A stretch of 64,000 nt of DNA. It comes from Otis tarda. Its lineage: Eukaryota > Chordata > Aves > Otidiformes > Otididae. Shown here in pieces: positions 37,701-50,335 of this stretch (position 1 is its first letter; each line of letters begins with the position of its first letter). The notes under the pieces were generated by a model. That model was given only the letters and a program-made list of their open reading frames with translations. It ran no database searches and was not told where the DNA came from. The stretch covers positions 71,602,463 to 71,666,462 of the forward strand of contig CM048554.1 in assembly GCA_026413225.1 (NCBI GenBank). Direction: 5' to 3'. A program made the translations under genes and the position numbers.

Positions 37701-38535
37701 TCTCATTTAGACCTGAAGAGGTCTTTCTTACCTTGCATGTTTTGTAGGACAAAAATTATGGAATTTGATGTTTTAGTGTTGGTGTTAATATGCTCTTTGT
37801 CTCTGAAAGATGAGATCAGGAATCTTTTTAAAAAAAAAAAGGACACCACCACCCCCCCCTCCCCCAAAAGATTAAGAGTCCTGATATGAAGTATGAGGAC
37901 TCTTATTTAATCCTGTTTTTTTCCCCAATCAGGACTACTTGAAAAAAAAATAATTATTCTGATACTTTGAAGACCTCAGGACCATGCCTTGAATGCTTCT
38001 TCCATTCATTATCATTGCACAGCTTGCTATAAGGTGAGACTGCAGGGGTGCTGTATTGAGCTGGTAGGGGTATATTTTAGAGCTCATTGTTGTGGTATGT
38101 GTGAATTAGGTCAATGACTTTACTGTCTTTCACAAGACATCAAGAAGAAAGAAGTAGGACAATAATGATTTTTTTTTTATATATATTTAAAAAAAATACT
38201 CAAATGAAATTCCTTTCCTCTCCACCTGCATAGTCTTAATGGTTGACTAGTAACTCTGAGTTCTTCTCAGACCACTGACAGTTTAATGTTCTAAAGATTT
38301 TTCTGTATGTGTGTGTAATTGAAAGTGTGATGTTGTTGAAAACCTGATCACACATTCACATAAGCTACTAGTCTAAAATGCCTCTTTAATATGCTCACGC
38401 ATATATTAACTTCTCTGAGATTGTTTTGATTTCTGTTGGTTTTGTTGTTTTTTTTCCACGTTTTACAAACATCCAAAAGAATAATCAAAATTAAGAGTTA
38501 AATAAAGTGAGGGTGAGGATGAATAGTATGACATG
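34767..38535 (+). other. Intron 1, unique sequence with T tracts
   Basis: No gene or repeat family seen. Long T runs on the sense strand at 34858-34874, 35390-35404, 35888-35911 and 36432-36455. A C-rich run lies near 37850-37863. Confidence 0.5.
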
Positions 38536-38640
38536 GTGCTTAGGGACATGGCTTAGTGGTAGACTTGACAATGTTAGGTTTACAGTTGGACTTGATTATC
38601 TTAAGGATCTTTTTCAACCTAAATGATTCTGTGATTCTAC
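38536..38640 (+). mobile_element. Short CR1 3' end
   Basis: GGACATGGCTTAGTGGTAGA, TTGGACTTGATTATCTTAAG and the tail GATTCTGTGATTCTAC are the 3' UTR of a different CR1 subfamily from the other copies here. Confidence 0.8.
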
Positions 38641-40918
38641 AAGTATCCTCTTGCTCTATGTTTATTCTTATTTATTGCTATAATTAAATAATATAGAATT
38701 ACAAGAAGCTGGAAAACTCTTAGATGTTATCGCTCTGGTATGTATTTCAGCTGTTAAATCTGATAGATCAGTACATTGAGGATATTTAAAGAGAACCTGA
38801 AAGTTGAGGATTTTGGTACAAAGTTCAATGTTATCAACATGTCAAAATTGTAAAAGAACGAACATGCAGGGCACAAGTGAATCCTGATATAACAACACCT
38901 ATAAAGTTTGAAATGTGTTAACCTTTAGCTGCTTTTTACATATGATTATTTAAGTCCTATGAATAGATTAAGAAATATTTGACGTTTTGTTTGATTTCGG
39001 GGTTTGTTTGGTTTTTTTTGCTATTGTTGTTACAGTTTTCAGAAGAGTATTGCATTATGAAAGAAGGCTTTTGCTATTTCCTTAATTCTGATAAGATCAA
39101 GAAAGTGCCAGTTCAGAGTTAAGAACATAATACTGAAATGCTTTGCTCCAGATGCAGAAGTTGTAAACAGGAGAGCCTTTTATGTATATGTGAAAAAGAA
39201 AATCAATGGTTGAACTCTATGTAATTGTGCAAGGTATTTATAGATTCATTTCTTTGTATGTTTGTAAATTAGCATGGACACAGCACTTTGAAGTACTCAG
39301 TCCTGAAGGGAGTTTTGATTTGTGAAGTCTTATAAAAACATATCAGCAGAAGACAAGTTTTTTAATTTGTTTTTTTTTTTTTTTGTACCTGGAATACCAT
39401 GAAAGTGCAGAGAAGTTTCAAAATGATGAATCTTACCACTTCTTTAGAAAGATTAAATTGCAGTCTGACTGTTTGTCAATAGTGGTTCTGTACTTTCTTA
39501 AAGCACTGTAAAACTGTATTTAGTAACAGCGTTGTTTGTATTTGGATATTTCCGTATTATCATGCAATGTATTGGTCGTACATACTTATTTTTTTATGTC
39601 TAGAAGTACAATTAGATGTATACTGCATCTGATACATGTGTAGAAATGTTATTTGTCATAGGTCGTTGTATTGGTAACTTCCAGCCTTAAGTTGCTTCTA
39701 ACCACTGAAATGCTTTCAATATCTCATTCTCTAAACTCAAGCTTTGGCTTTAATGAAAATAGTAATTTTGTCAGTGATAGTGTTGTTTCTCCACACTGTT
39801 CTCCAAGTCTCCATGGAAAACTTTACTCATGTTAGCTGCGTGGAGGAGGGGGGCATTGCCTTAAATGGGAACTAAATTTTTGTTACTGTTTGCAGGCTTA
39901 CTGCTAAATAAACCCAGCAAATATCTACATAATATTATGTAATAAGATGTGTGCGTCTCCTGGCTGATACAAGTTTTGCAGTAGGAAGCCAGGCTTCTGC
40001 GTATTCTTCTAATGACTGATGTCATACCAGTAACCGAAGGCATTGCATTCCAAAAATAAGCAGAAGAAACAAAAACAGTCTAAAGCTATTCACCATCGTG
40101 TCCTACTTAATGCATATTACCTGGTTCTGTTTCCCCGATCAGGCTTTTTAAACTGAATCTAGAAGGCTATAAGGAAGAGCAACCTTTTGCTGAGATTGTC
40201 ACTTGTCTAGGCTCAAAATGGCAGCCTTTAAAAATAGCTACTCTTAAAAAGTTCATGAAGTCCTCTTTTTTTCAAGATGCTCCCATTAAATGAAAGACAA
40301 CATTTTAGCTAGAAGAAGTATGAGGTGATTATAAGAAATACTTGCTTTCTATTTTCATTCATTTTTATGAGATTAAAGTAGTCTTTCCAGCTGGTTTCCT
40401 GAAACTGTTTCTAGAAAACTGAATTGTAATCTGTTTAGAAAACAGGTGTGCTGTAATCCAGAGATTTTTAATTGAACAATGTTTTTGCTCAAAACATGAC
40501 TGAAGCTATAACTTCTAGTAAAGGATGTCTGACACTGCCTCCTCAGATCTAGTGTTTTGCAGTATGGATGCTGATATGTTTGGATAGGTTGTACTAAAAT
40601 GTATTACAGTAATCTCCTGTGACTGTCTTTGTCCTTTTAAAATTTGACAAATGAAAATAGTGGTAACTTATTTCTGTAATGAAGATTAGGGAAAAAGACT
40701 TGAATTTTTAAAAAATTTCTTTATCTGCTTTGTGTAATTAATGTGTAGGTTTCACACTTTAAAAAAATAGTTATTTGTAGCTGGTAGTAATAAGTAATCA
40801 AGGAAATGTTTACAGGCTAAAAAAAAAATAATTGAAACATCTTGCAAATCTATGTATCTCTGTCTTTCCAACATTAACCTGTATTGCCAACATAAGTAAC
40901 GTAAATATTATACATTAG

Positions 40919-40986
40919 TTAAAAAAAAACAACAACAAACAAACAAAAAAAAACCCACAAAAAAAAACCCAAACCAAAACACCCGA
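40919..40986 (+). repeat. A/C-rich low-complexity tract
   Basis: Runs of A interrupted by C in units such as AAAC, AAC and AAAAACCC. Simple-sequence expansion; no coding content. Confidence 0.85.
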
Positions 40987-42044
40987 ACCTTTTTATGTTG
41001 TGGCACTGAGTGATAAAGCTTTATTGGAAATTTTTGATTCATTATTTTGGTTGGGTTGTTCACTAGCTTTCCATATTGTACCTAGCATCATAGCGTTAAA
41101 CAGTTCCACTAAGTTCATATGTTATTAAAATCAGTCAATCTTTTCTTTTCTTTTTTCTTTTTAAAAGCATATAGCCACTTGTTTTATGCTGAGATAGAAT
41201 TTGCAAAAATGTGTCCTAAAACAGAAACTGGACTTTGACATGAAGATCAATTTGCATTCTTTGAGCTGGTTTGGGAAGATTCTGTGTCCGTTCTCTCTAT
41301 TGACATTATTCTTGTCTTGGTTTTCTTTATTTCCATGCTCTGCTTCACACTTTGCAATGTGTACCTTACCAATCTACAGTGTAGACCATTCAGTTTGTTG
41401 TATTTGGTATATTCTGCCTTACCTCCAAATACCTAATGCATGAGATTGTAATTCTTATAGTTTATGTTTGGACAGGCACTGCTATATTAAGCATCCTTGC
41501 ACCTTCCGTACAAGTTAAAAGCCTGAAGCAAGTTTAACTTCTGTTCATTTGTATTATTTTCCATAGCTATGAGTTGATATTCTCAAGTAAACTGTATTCC
41601 AAATCTGGGAATTCTTTTTTTTAATGTAGCTGTTTGTGTAATATACTTTTTTCTCTGGTGGGAATTTATTTTTTCTTGTGGGCCTATGTTCCCTGTTCCT
41701 GCGGGAAACTGAATTTCTTGCTTTCAGAAGACTCTTAGTTTGGCAAAGTTGGAGACAGAAGTAATATGTTCTCTTGCCTGTATGAAATTCTTAAAGAAAA
41801 TTTTGCTGAAGGTGACTGACATGCCTTATTGGACTCTAGATTGCTACTAATTATTAAGCCTATTCTGTTCTTGTGTATAGAAAAGGGGTTCTTATAGAAA
41901 AGGGGAGATTTTTTTTTAAGTGTACAGAAAGAAATAAAGAAAATTATCTCATCTGGGAAGCATAAAAATAAATAAATTGAAAGTATCCTCAAGTTTAGCT
42001 ACAAGAACTGATTTTATCAAAGAACATGATGATATATATATTTT

Positions 42045-42275
42045 AGTGAAGTCCGAGGCTGTAAGTGCTGTGCTTGGAAGAAAGAGCCTCGTCTGTCGCT
42101 TTGCCTGTCGGCTGTGTGGGACCTGTGTGGGATTTTTCTCTTCCCCCATTTTGCCTCGTGGCCGCGGAGGGTGAGCGCCTGCCGCTATCCGTGGTGCTGA
42201 ACGTAGGGCGCGGCTATCGGCGGGCGCCTGTCTCTCTCCGTGGTGCTGAACGTAGAGCCGCCTCGACGTTTTGCC
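42045..42275. other. CpG-dense islet with 19-nt direct repeat
   Basis: A small GC- and CpG-rich patch in otherwise AT-rich intron. TCCGTGGTGCTGAACGTAG occurs twice exactly (42188-42206 and 42237-42255), 49 bp apart start to start. A 177-codon minus frame (41949-42482) runs across it without recognisable domains. It may be a cryptic promoter, a fragment of an unrecognised mobile element, or a captured GC-rich sequence. Confidence 0.55.
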
Positions 42276-44564
42276 TTTCATGGCACTGATGTCAAAAGCC
42301 AATGAGTCTTGCTTCCTGTTATGCAAACCAGTACATTTCCCTACTAGCCAAATCTCCTTAGAGGCCCAGCTCGTATAACTACAATTACCCAATCCTTTTA
42401 TGTAGTCAGTATGGTGAGCTATAACATTGATGACACTGTGAAGGTAACTGCAGTGAATTATTTGTCTGAAAATGTGTGCCATGCCATTTCATAGGGGCTT
42501 CCCAAAAGCCTGAGAAAAAGACAAAGAAGTGAAAATAAAAACAAGTACTAGTATTTTTCAGGAAGTACGGTAAGTTAGGAATTTAAGACATGTTTGAGAA
42601 TATTTAAATGAGCGACTTTCATATAGTCAAGACTATAAAAGAGGGTTTCAAGTTTGATTTCCTAAAGCTGACTTAGGGAATCTACAACACACAGCTTCAT
42701 GATTTCTTTCAGTAATTATAATTAGTTTAATTCTGTTCTGAAATAATGGCATTCTTACCTTTTAAGGATTTTTAAAAGTTGGGAACGCAGTTGGTTTGTC
42801 ATAAAATTCATTCAAGTTATGTATTCTGTTTCTGAATGTTGCCTGAAGTATCTTAGATTCAGAAGTCCATATAGTTCTCAAAAGAAAACTGCATCTTGAA
42901 ATTACATACTACTAAAAACATTGATGATTAATCAAAACCAGATATACAAGTCTGTAAGATTACTACCTTTTTCACCCTATTTCTCCACTTAAGTGTTGCT
43001 ACTTTTTGTTTTGGGAAGATTGGAACTTGATATCACTTCTGAGAGAAAATGCATTTGTTTGTATATGAACAGTTCTTGTAGAGTGAAGATCTTTGCTCTG
43101 TTGTTTGTTTGTTTTGCCAAGGGCAAACTGCTGTTACCTCCTCAATGCAAAATCAGTTGCTTAGCTCTGAGAACTTTCCAGTGCATTGTTTTACAGAGTC
43201 TAAATACCCACAAACAGATGCAATGCAAGCATACTACCTTAAATTCCTCTAAAGATCTCTATATTTGAAAGGCTCAAATCAAATAGGCAAATATTCGAGG
43301 AATAAATTTGTAAGGAAGTGCAGCTCAGAGACTAAAACACAACTTGGAGTAGCCCTTTGGCCTATCCTATTTTCCTTGCAGCAATTTAAGGTCTAATCAT
43401 ATAGCAGATGTGTCAACTATATTCTAGATAGATGATTAGAGGGTAAATGGGATTTTTTTTCTCACCAGGAGGCACATTGGGGAATTTGTACATCTGTCAC
43501 TAAATCTTTTTTTTTCCTTCTTTCTTTATTTTTTTTTTTCCTTCGATATGCTTCTCAGGATTTAATTGTCTTAGAAAATTGCCTAAAGCTAACTGCACTA
43601 CAGATTTGTAGTGGTTGTTTCTAACATAGCCTGATTGATAGAGGTTAACATCCCAGAACTGAAAAGACATTTTGATTGGGTGTTGGTGGCAGTATTGCTA
43701 TACCTCTCCTGGCACATGGGCATTGAGTTGTAGTTGCAAGTATATGCTAAACTAATCTGTCACAGGAGGAAATAGTTGACTCAAGTTGTATGTAGAATGA
43801 ATACCTTAGCTAATCCTGTTCATTAGAAGGCTGTGAAATGCTATTTTTGCAAGTCTGTCTTTTGTCACAGTGGAATTTTCAATCTCTTCAACTCTCACGT
43901 GTTCTTTTCTCTGAAAATAAGCATACTTGAAGTAATTTGATTAATTTGACTTTCTAATTCAAGTTTACTTATTGCATGACAATTGAGGGGATATAATGCA
44001 TAGCTGGTCTTTTCTTATACGCTTATGTTTGCCTTTGTAAGTGATGGGTTACCTGCTATCTGCAAGTCCTGGTAGGCTGTATCACATGTTGAAACATGAA
44101 TTTCCTGGCAGTTCCACCTTCACCTCAGTTCTACCTTCTTATACTTGTTTTCTAAAGAGAGCTACATTAGTTTCAAACAGAAACCTTGTAATAAAGTAGA
44201 TTGCATGGCTTATTTCTAGGTATTTTTTTGTCTAAGGCAACTAGGACAGGGTGGAAGCTGAACCTACGATGCAGACTTAACTTCTCAGCATCTGTAAGAT
44301 ATGGGAAGTATGGTTTAGAGGGCTTTGGCATTAACAACTCATTTCCTATCTTGCTTTCTGAAGTGTAGTATAGTAGAGTTATTACCAGACATGAACCTTC
44401 TATGTCATGTAGCTTAAGAGCCTGATGAGGCAACTTGTATCACTTTCCTTGCAGATGTTCACAAAAAGACTAAAACTTTCTTTTTTTACATGGCCTGAAA
44501 AACTCAGATGGTCGTATTTCTTTGGCTTGTGTTGGTTCTTGGTTGTTTTTTGTAGTTGGTGGTG

Positions 44565-44672
44565 GGGTATTTTGGTTTTTTGTTTTGTTTTGGGTTTGTT
44601 TTGGTTGTTGTTGTTTGGTGGTTTGTTTGTGGGGTTTGTTTTTGTTGTTGTTGTGGTTTGGTTTTTTTTCTT
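44565..44672 (+). repeat. G/T-rich low-complexity tract
   Basis: Almost only G and T on the sense strand, in TTTG, TTG and GGTTT units. Frames open on both strands here are low-complexity artefacts. Confidence 0.85.
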
Positions 44673-46967
44673 TGTAATGGAGTAGAAAGTAAGTCTAATT
44701 CCTGGTAAGTGCAAGGGAATTTGTGGTTACTTATTACTTTGGTAATGAGTCCATTACTGCCTTTTTCTTCTTTTCGGAATGTTTATGTTCAGGTCTGGGG
44801 GAGGAAATGTTCCTTCCTTCCTTATGATGCACCGGTATCACTAATGATCCATTTTAATGGCACTTCAGTGGATTAATTGGAAGCTCTGTGTTGTGTTCCA
44901 GTGCATTTTGTGTCCTGGTTTTGTGACTGAGGACTGCTCAAAATACAGATGTCATATGAGGAACTTAATGAAAGTCCTATGGCAAACTAACACATGCATG
45001 CATGTAAGTTTTTGTATGTAAAAGCAGACATTTCAGAAATGTCATGTAGCTCTACTGGTATGCATTGACCTTGTTCATATTTAATTTTTTTTTATTATTA
45101 TAAATAACCTTTACACTTTAATGGAAGATATGTTGGTTTGGAAGCCGTATTGTACAGTCTTTCTAACCCTTAAGCTGTAGGTGGAAGCCATGGAAGTTCT
45201 GTTTAAGTATAGATAGAATCAGGGAGAGGATCTACCAAAAAAAGAACACAAAGCTAGGTATCAAAATCCTTCCCCCTTATTAGAACCTTTCCTGACTCTG
45301 GTATGGGAGGGGAAGTGCATTAATTGCTGGAGATACTTGTGCTTACCAGTTTTTGAGTGCTATTCTTATTTAAAAAAAACCAAACAAACAAAAAAAAAAC
45401 CCACGAACAATGCATAAATGCTATTTGCTAACTTAATTTGAAATGGAACTTTGAAAAAGTATTTGAAAACTTCAGCAAATTTGTTGTCTGCTGCAAAATG
45501 TTTTAGTCTGCAAAGCAAATTGTTCTGTACTGACTCTTAACAAGACATCATTTGTAATTCTGTGGAAGAAAAACTGGTGTGTTGGAAGCCATGTTGTGCA
45601 TAAAATAATCCTAAAATGTGCCTCAATAATTTCTCTGTATTCTATGAATGTGTTCTCTATATACAGATTACTCAGATAATTCTTAAATTTTCTCTTAGCT
45701 AATGGTGTGTTTTGCAATACGCCACCTTACCTCATTCTTTGTTCCCATTTTTGTATGAAAATGGAAACAAAGAAGGAGGTAGATTTTTACAGTAGTGGAG
45801 CTAGGCAAGTTTATTTGAGAGACTGAATATATATATAAGCTGACATGTGCATGATACAGACCTGTACCTGCCTCAAGGCTGGAGGCCTTGAGCTAATTAT
45901 TTAATGTGAAGTTGCACTCAAGTGTTCAGTAATTTTTTTTTTCTTGCAAGTCTATTTATATGTGACTTATATGTGTTCCTTAATTTAAGATTTCCACAAT
46001 TTTTTCAACTGCTGAATTTTCAAAATAATTTCTCTACATATGCTGAAGAAGGAAGGCTTCTTGGTTTTCCTTTAGTACTCTTTCTCTCATATTAGCTATC
46101 ACAGATTTATTTTTTTTTTTCTCAGGATAGCTCATCATGCCCAAAATTTGAGGTCTTGATGAAGAGCCTTATTTGACTGACCTGTCAGGTATGGGGAACT
46201 TTTGCTCAAAGTGAAAAATTCTGAACAGATATACTTGCTTGCTTTTGTATGATGAATTGCTAGAACAGTAGGAGTTAATGTCTCCCATTTAATGGGGAAT
46301 AAAGTAATAAACTTTAAATAAAAATCTGGAATAAAGGAATAAACGTATTCTAGTTGCCAAACGGAAGCAATAGTAGAAGCCTTTATTTTGGTTGCTTAGG
46401 ACAGCTTTTTAAGAACATTCACTCCTGTAGCTCTCCAGAAGATCGTATCACTGATGAAGTTTAGATCCAACTGGAAAGTCATAATAAGAAAATACAGATG
46501 TTGAACTGATAAATGAGTGTTCAGGTTGAGAAGCCATGAAATTCCACTTACTGTATTTAATGGGAGAAATGGAAAAGAGATGCTTTAGGACAAAGCAATA
46601 TAACTATATGCTGCTACTAGGACAACAATTTTCTTGTAGGTCTCTAATGGAGATATTGAAATTTTCCTACTTAAGTATGCATAATTTGTCTCTTTTGTTT
46701 TGTTTTTTTTTTGTTGTTGTTTTTTGGTTTTTTTGTTGGCTTTTTTTCCTTTTTAATAGAATTGTTCAGAAAACCTGTGGTAGAAGGAACTGCATGAGCT
46801 TTAAGTACTTTGATAGCTAGACTAGAGGGAGAAAAAGTGTATTAGGTCTCTTTTTTTTTTTATGGGATTGTTTTTAGAAAATTTAAAATTAGATATGTCT
46901 TCACTGCTGCTTGCTATGTGCCAATGTGTTTTCTCGAGGTGTATGCTAGACAAGTAGACATTAAGGT

Positions 46968-47193
46968 AGACTGGAAAGTGGCTGAACTGCTGGGCTTAAA
47001 GGGTGGTGGTCAGCTGCACGAGGCCCATTTGGAGGCCAGACACTAATGGTGTACCCTAGAAGCTGATACTCAAGTCAGTACTGTTTAACATCTTTGTTAG
47101 TCACCTGGATGATGAGACAGAATGCGCAGTCAACAAGTTTGTAGACAATACACAACTGGGACAAGTGGTTGATAAAACAGATGGATGCGCTTT
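46968..47193 (+). mobile_element. Old CR1, part 1 (host of the ERVL provirus)
   Basis: CR1 ORF2 sequence with the phrases CTGTTTAACATCTTTGTTAG, CACCTGGATGATGAGACAGA and CACAACTGGGACAAGTGG. It breaks at the start of the ERVL LTR and resumes near 51955. Confidence 0.75.
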
Positions 47194-47345
47194 TGCTGGT
47201 TGTGGCTGTGGTAGTTAATTTTCTTCATAGCAGCTAGTATGCAGCTATGTTTTGGATTTGTGCTGGAAACAGGGTTGATAACACAGGGATGTTTTAGTTA
47301 TTGCTGAGCAGTGCTTACACAGAGTCAAGGCCTTTTCTGCTCCTT
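47194..47345 (+). repeat. ERVL 5' LTR remnant
   Basis: The first 150 bp or so align with 51734-51890 (shared ATGTTTTGGATTTGTGCTGG and ACACAGAGTCAAGGCCTTTT). Downstream LTR sequence to about 47499 is degraded, and the LTR end is not identifiable. Confidence 0.75.
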
Positions 47346-47499
47346 ACACCCACCCATCAGCGAGTAGGCTGAGGGTTCACAAGAGCACAGTGAACTGCAA
47401 AAGCCAACACCAATCCTTAACATGTACAGCAAAAAAAGAGCATGGCACAGATCAGATAAACTAATATTGAGAACAGATGAATGAATATCATGACCTGCC

Positions 47500-47680
47500 C
47501 TGGAACAGGTTGCCCAGAGAAGCTGTGAATGTCCTATCCCTGGAAGTGTTTAAGGCCAGGTTGCATGGGGCTTTGAATGACCTGGTCTAGTGGAAGACGT
47601 CCCTGCCCCTGGCAGGGGGGTTGGAACTACGTGATCTTTAAGGTCCCTTCCAACCCAAACCATCCTATGATTCTATGATT
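47500..47680 (+). mobile_element. CR1 3' fragment inside ERVL
   Basis: CTGGAACAGGTTGCCCAGAG to the tail ATTCTATGATT. It interrupts the region between the ERVL 5' LTR and gag. Confidence 0.9.
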
Positions 47681-47817
47681 TTAGCCGTCAATCAGATGAG
47701 CTAATTTGCAGCTGGTTACTCTGATGTTGGGATATTGGGGCTAGTAGTCAGGAATTGGAGGTAAAGAAGTCCAGGAGCTAGGATCCTGTGCCAACAATAA
47801 GGCCATTGACAAAGTGA

Positions 47818-48051
47818 TTGGAAAAAAAGGCAGAACTCCTCAGTCTTTTGCAGCAATTCCTGTCAAGTGTGAAGGACAGGTATCCCTTCAAGGACAAACT
47901 TGCAAATTCCTGGAGCAAATGGACCACCACTGAGGGAGGTATCCAGTATCTGAGGGAATTAGCCATGTTGGAGGTGATCTATGACAACCTGGCATCCAAA
48001 CACCCGGATGAAATCGGGTGCATGTGGTCCGTGTGGCAAAAATTTATATAA
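47818..48051 (+). pseudogene. ERVL gag remnant
   Basis: A 77-codon open stretch with LLQQFLSSVKDRYPFKD and REL-MLEVIYDN segments, which resemble avian ERVL gag as I recall it. Stop codons follow from 48049 on, although similar sequence continues to about 48230. Non-functional. Confidence 0.6.
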
Positions 48052-48559
48052 ATTGCACTTACATCATGCACCCAGACCCTGCTGATAATGAGCTGGACAG
48101 ACATGGAGGTATCAACTATAGATGAACTGGCCAGACAACTCCAAGAATACAAAGATAATCTTGCTTCCTCCTTGTGAACTTGTGTTTCAGCAATAAACTG
48201 ACTCAAAGAATGTCTGAGCAGGCTGAGAAAGGAAGGTCGTTTTCACATGCCCCAACCAAGGCCTTGGCTATTAAGAGTGAGCCTTTTTCTGTTCAAGGGA
48301 AAAGGTACAGGTGGTGCATGTGCAAGCCTGTGGTTCTTCCTGTGTGACCTGGGGGAGGACATGAGGAAGTGGAATGGTGAACCTACCTGGAGATTAGAAG
48401 CTTGAGTACAGGAACTGCAAAGAAAAACAACAGCTGAAAAGCATCCAGCCAGGAAAATTACAGCTCCTGTGTCTGAACTGAGTAGAAAGGCTGATTGTAC
48501 TTCTGACCCTGATGAAGGGACTTCTGTTTTGCTGTTACAAAAATCAAGTAATGATGACT

Positions 48560-48853
48560 CCGACCAGGAATAGAGGGGTCCTGCCTTCGTTCAGGCAGAG
48601 GAAAGAGATAACTGTGTGGTGCTCCAGTGGACACCAGTGTACTCTCATACCATCAGATTACAAAGGAGCAGAATCCATCTGTATTTCTGGAGTGATGGGA
48701 GGATCCCAAGAACTGTCTGTATTGGAGGCTGAGGTAAGCCTAACTGGGAATGTGTCGCAAAAGTATCCTATTGTGACTGGTCCAGAGGCTCTGTGTATCC
48801 TTGGTGTAGACTACCTCAGGAGAGGGTATTTCAGAGACCCAACAGGGTACTGA
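48560..48853 (+). pseudogene. ERVL protease remnant
   Basis: The frame ending at 48853 carries TLIPSDYKG, ISGVMGGSQ, and later PIVTGPEALCILGVDYLRRGYF, the spacing of a retroviral aspartyl protease C-terminal half. The active-site D-T/S-G is not intact in this frame. Stops follow before the RT region. Confidence 0.6.
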
Positions 48854-49009
48854 TGGGCTTCTGGTATAGTTGCTTTGAATACGGAGAAGATTAAAGAGCC
48901 ATGTAGCTTGCCTGGTCTCTCAGAGGATCTGTGCGTAGTGGGATTGCTTCAGGTTAAAGAACAGCAGGTGACAATTGCTAGCATGACAGTGCACCAGTAA
49001 CAATATTGC

Positions 49010-49735
49010 ACCAATTGAGACTCTCTGGTTCCCATCCATAAGTTGATTTGGTCACTGGAGAGTCAAGGAGTGATCAGTAAGCCTCATTCACCCTTTAATA
49101 GTCCCTTGTGGCCAGTGCAAAAATCTATTGGAGAGTGGGTGCTAGCAATGGACTGTTGAGGCCTGAATGATGTCGTACCAGCACTCAGTGCTGCGTACCA
49201 GACATGCTAGAACTCAAATATGAATTGGAGTCAAAGGCCACAAAATGGTGTGCAACAATTTATATTGCTAACACATTTTTCTCAATCCCTCTGGCAGCAG
49301 TGTCCAGGCCACAGTTTGCTTCTATGTGGAGGGGTATCCAGTACACCTGCAGTCGACTGCCCCAGGGGTGGAAACACAGCCCCACCATTTGTCATGGTCT
49401 GAGCAACCTGATCTAGTCGGGGATGTCCCTGCTCCTTGCACGGGGGTTGGACTAGATGACCTTTGAAGGTCCCTTCCAACTCTAACCATTCTATGATTCT
49501 ATGATTGCCTATGCTCAGCTGGATATTCAAAGGGAGAGTCCCCTCTACTCATCATGCAACTGATGCTACATGGAATAAGTGAGTCATGCTGATAATGCAG
49601 CAGGCTCAAGTGGGAAACCTCGACTGCCTGGGAATCTTGGAAGTGATTGTGGACTGGCCAGATGGCTGAAACTTCGGAGTGTTGCCAGAAGAGGTGACTT
49701 GGGCTGAAGAGGCCCCTCTGTATAATAAACTACCA
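49010..49735 (+). pseudogene. ERVL reverse transcriptase remnant
   Basis: The N-terminal part (SQGVISKPHSPFNSPLWPVQ near 49065-49125) and the fingers/palm part (SIPLA, LPQGWKHSPTICHGL near 49290-49400) are recognisable but out of frame with each other, with a stop in the LAMDC segment. A CR1 sits at 49395-49506, and the stretch that should carry the YxDD catalytic motif is not found. Sequence resumes with connection-domain-like residues to about 49735. Catalytically dead. Confidence 0.68.
49395..49506 (+). mobile_element. CR1 3' fragment inside ERVL RT
   Basis: CTGAGCAACCTGATCTAGTC to ATTCTATGATTCTATGATT. It lies where the central RT palm is missing. Confidence 0.9.
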
Positions 49736-49770
49736 GAAAATGAAAAGCAATATACTCTGGTTAGAGATTA

Positions 49771-49879
49771 GATGGGGCTCTGAGCAATCTGATGTGGTTG
49801 AAGATGTCCCTGCTCCTTGCAGGGGTATTGGACTAGATGGCCTTTGAAGATCCCTTCCAACCCTAATGATTCTATGATT
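49771..49879 (+). mobile_element. CR1 3' fragment at the RT/RNase H junction
   Basis: GATGGGGCTCTGAGCAATCT to GATTCTATGATT. It interrupts the provirus next to where the first RNase H catalytic aspartate would be expected. Confidence 0.9.
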
Positions 49880-49929
49880 GTGGGAAAACATTGAAAGTGG
49901 AAAGCTGCTGTGTTGTGGAGTCCTACATG

Positions 49930-50335
49930 ACAAGTCACAGAAACTGCTGAAAGACAAGTCGAATCAAGTCAGTTTGCAGAGGTGAAAGCCATCCAACTGG
50001 ATTTAGATATTGCTGAACAAGAAAAATGGCGAGTGTTTTATCTTTATACTGACTCGTGAGTGGTGGCAAAGTCTCTGTGGGGGTGGCTACAGCAATGGAA
50101 GCAGACTAACTGGCAGTGTGGAGATAAACCCATCTGGGCTGCTGAATTATGGCAAGATATTGTTGCTCAGTTGGAGAACCTGGTTGTAAAAGCGCATTGC
50201 ATAGATGCTCATGTACGCAAGAGTCATGCCACAGAAGAACATCAAAACAATGAGCAGGTAGACCAGGCTGCTGGAACTGAAGTAGCTCAGGTGGATCTGG
50301 ATTTGGAACATAAGTGTGAGCTCTTTATAGCTTGA
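49930..50335 (+). pseudogene. ERVL RNase H remnant
   Basis: AEVKAIQLDLDIAEQ and YTDS motifs are visible, followed immediately by a stop. A 91-codon stretch then covers the C-terminal part to 50335 (WLQQWKQTNW, QVDQAAG). The catalytic fold is split by the stop. Confidence 0.7.

Larger units (their letters stand above)
38641..46967 (+). other. Intron 1, mostly unique AT-rich sequence
   Basis: About 8.3 kb without recognised gene or transposon, apart from the simple repeats and CpG-dense islet listed separately. T run at 39370-39384. Confidence 0.5.

Noticed and set aside
38169-38197. T-run/ATATAT/A-run palindrome-like sequence
   Set aside because: Low-complexity AT sequence; self-complementarity is trivial.
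41949-42482. 177-codon minus frame as a gene
   Set aside because: No recognisable domain and no supporting splice or promoter signal beyond the CpG islet; kept only as part of a finding.
44400-44714. 104-codon minus frame rich in Asn, Thr, Lys
   Set aside because: Translation of the G/T-rich simple tract.
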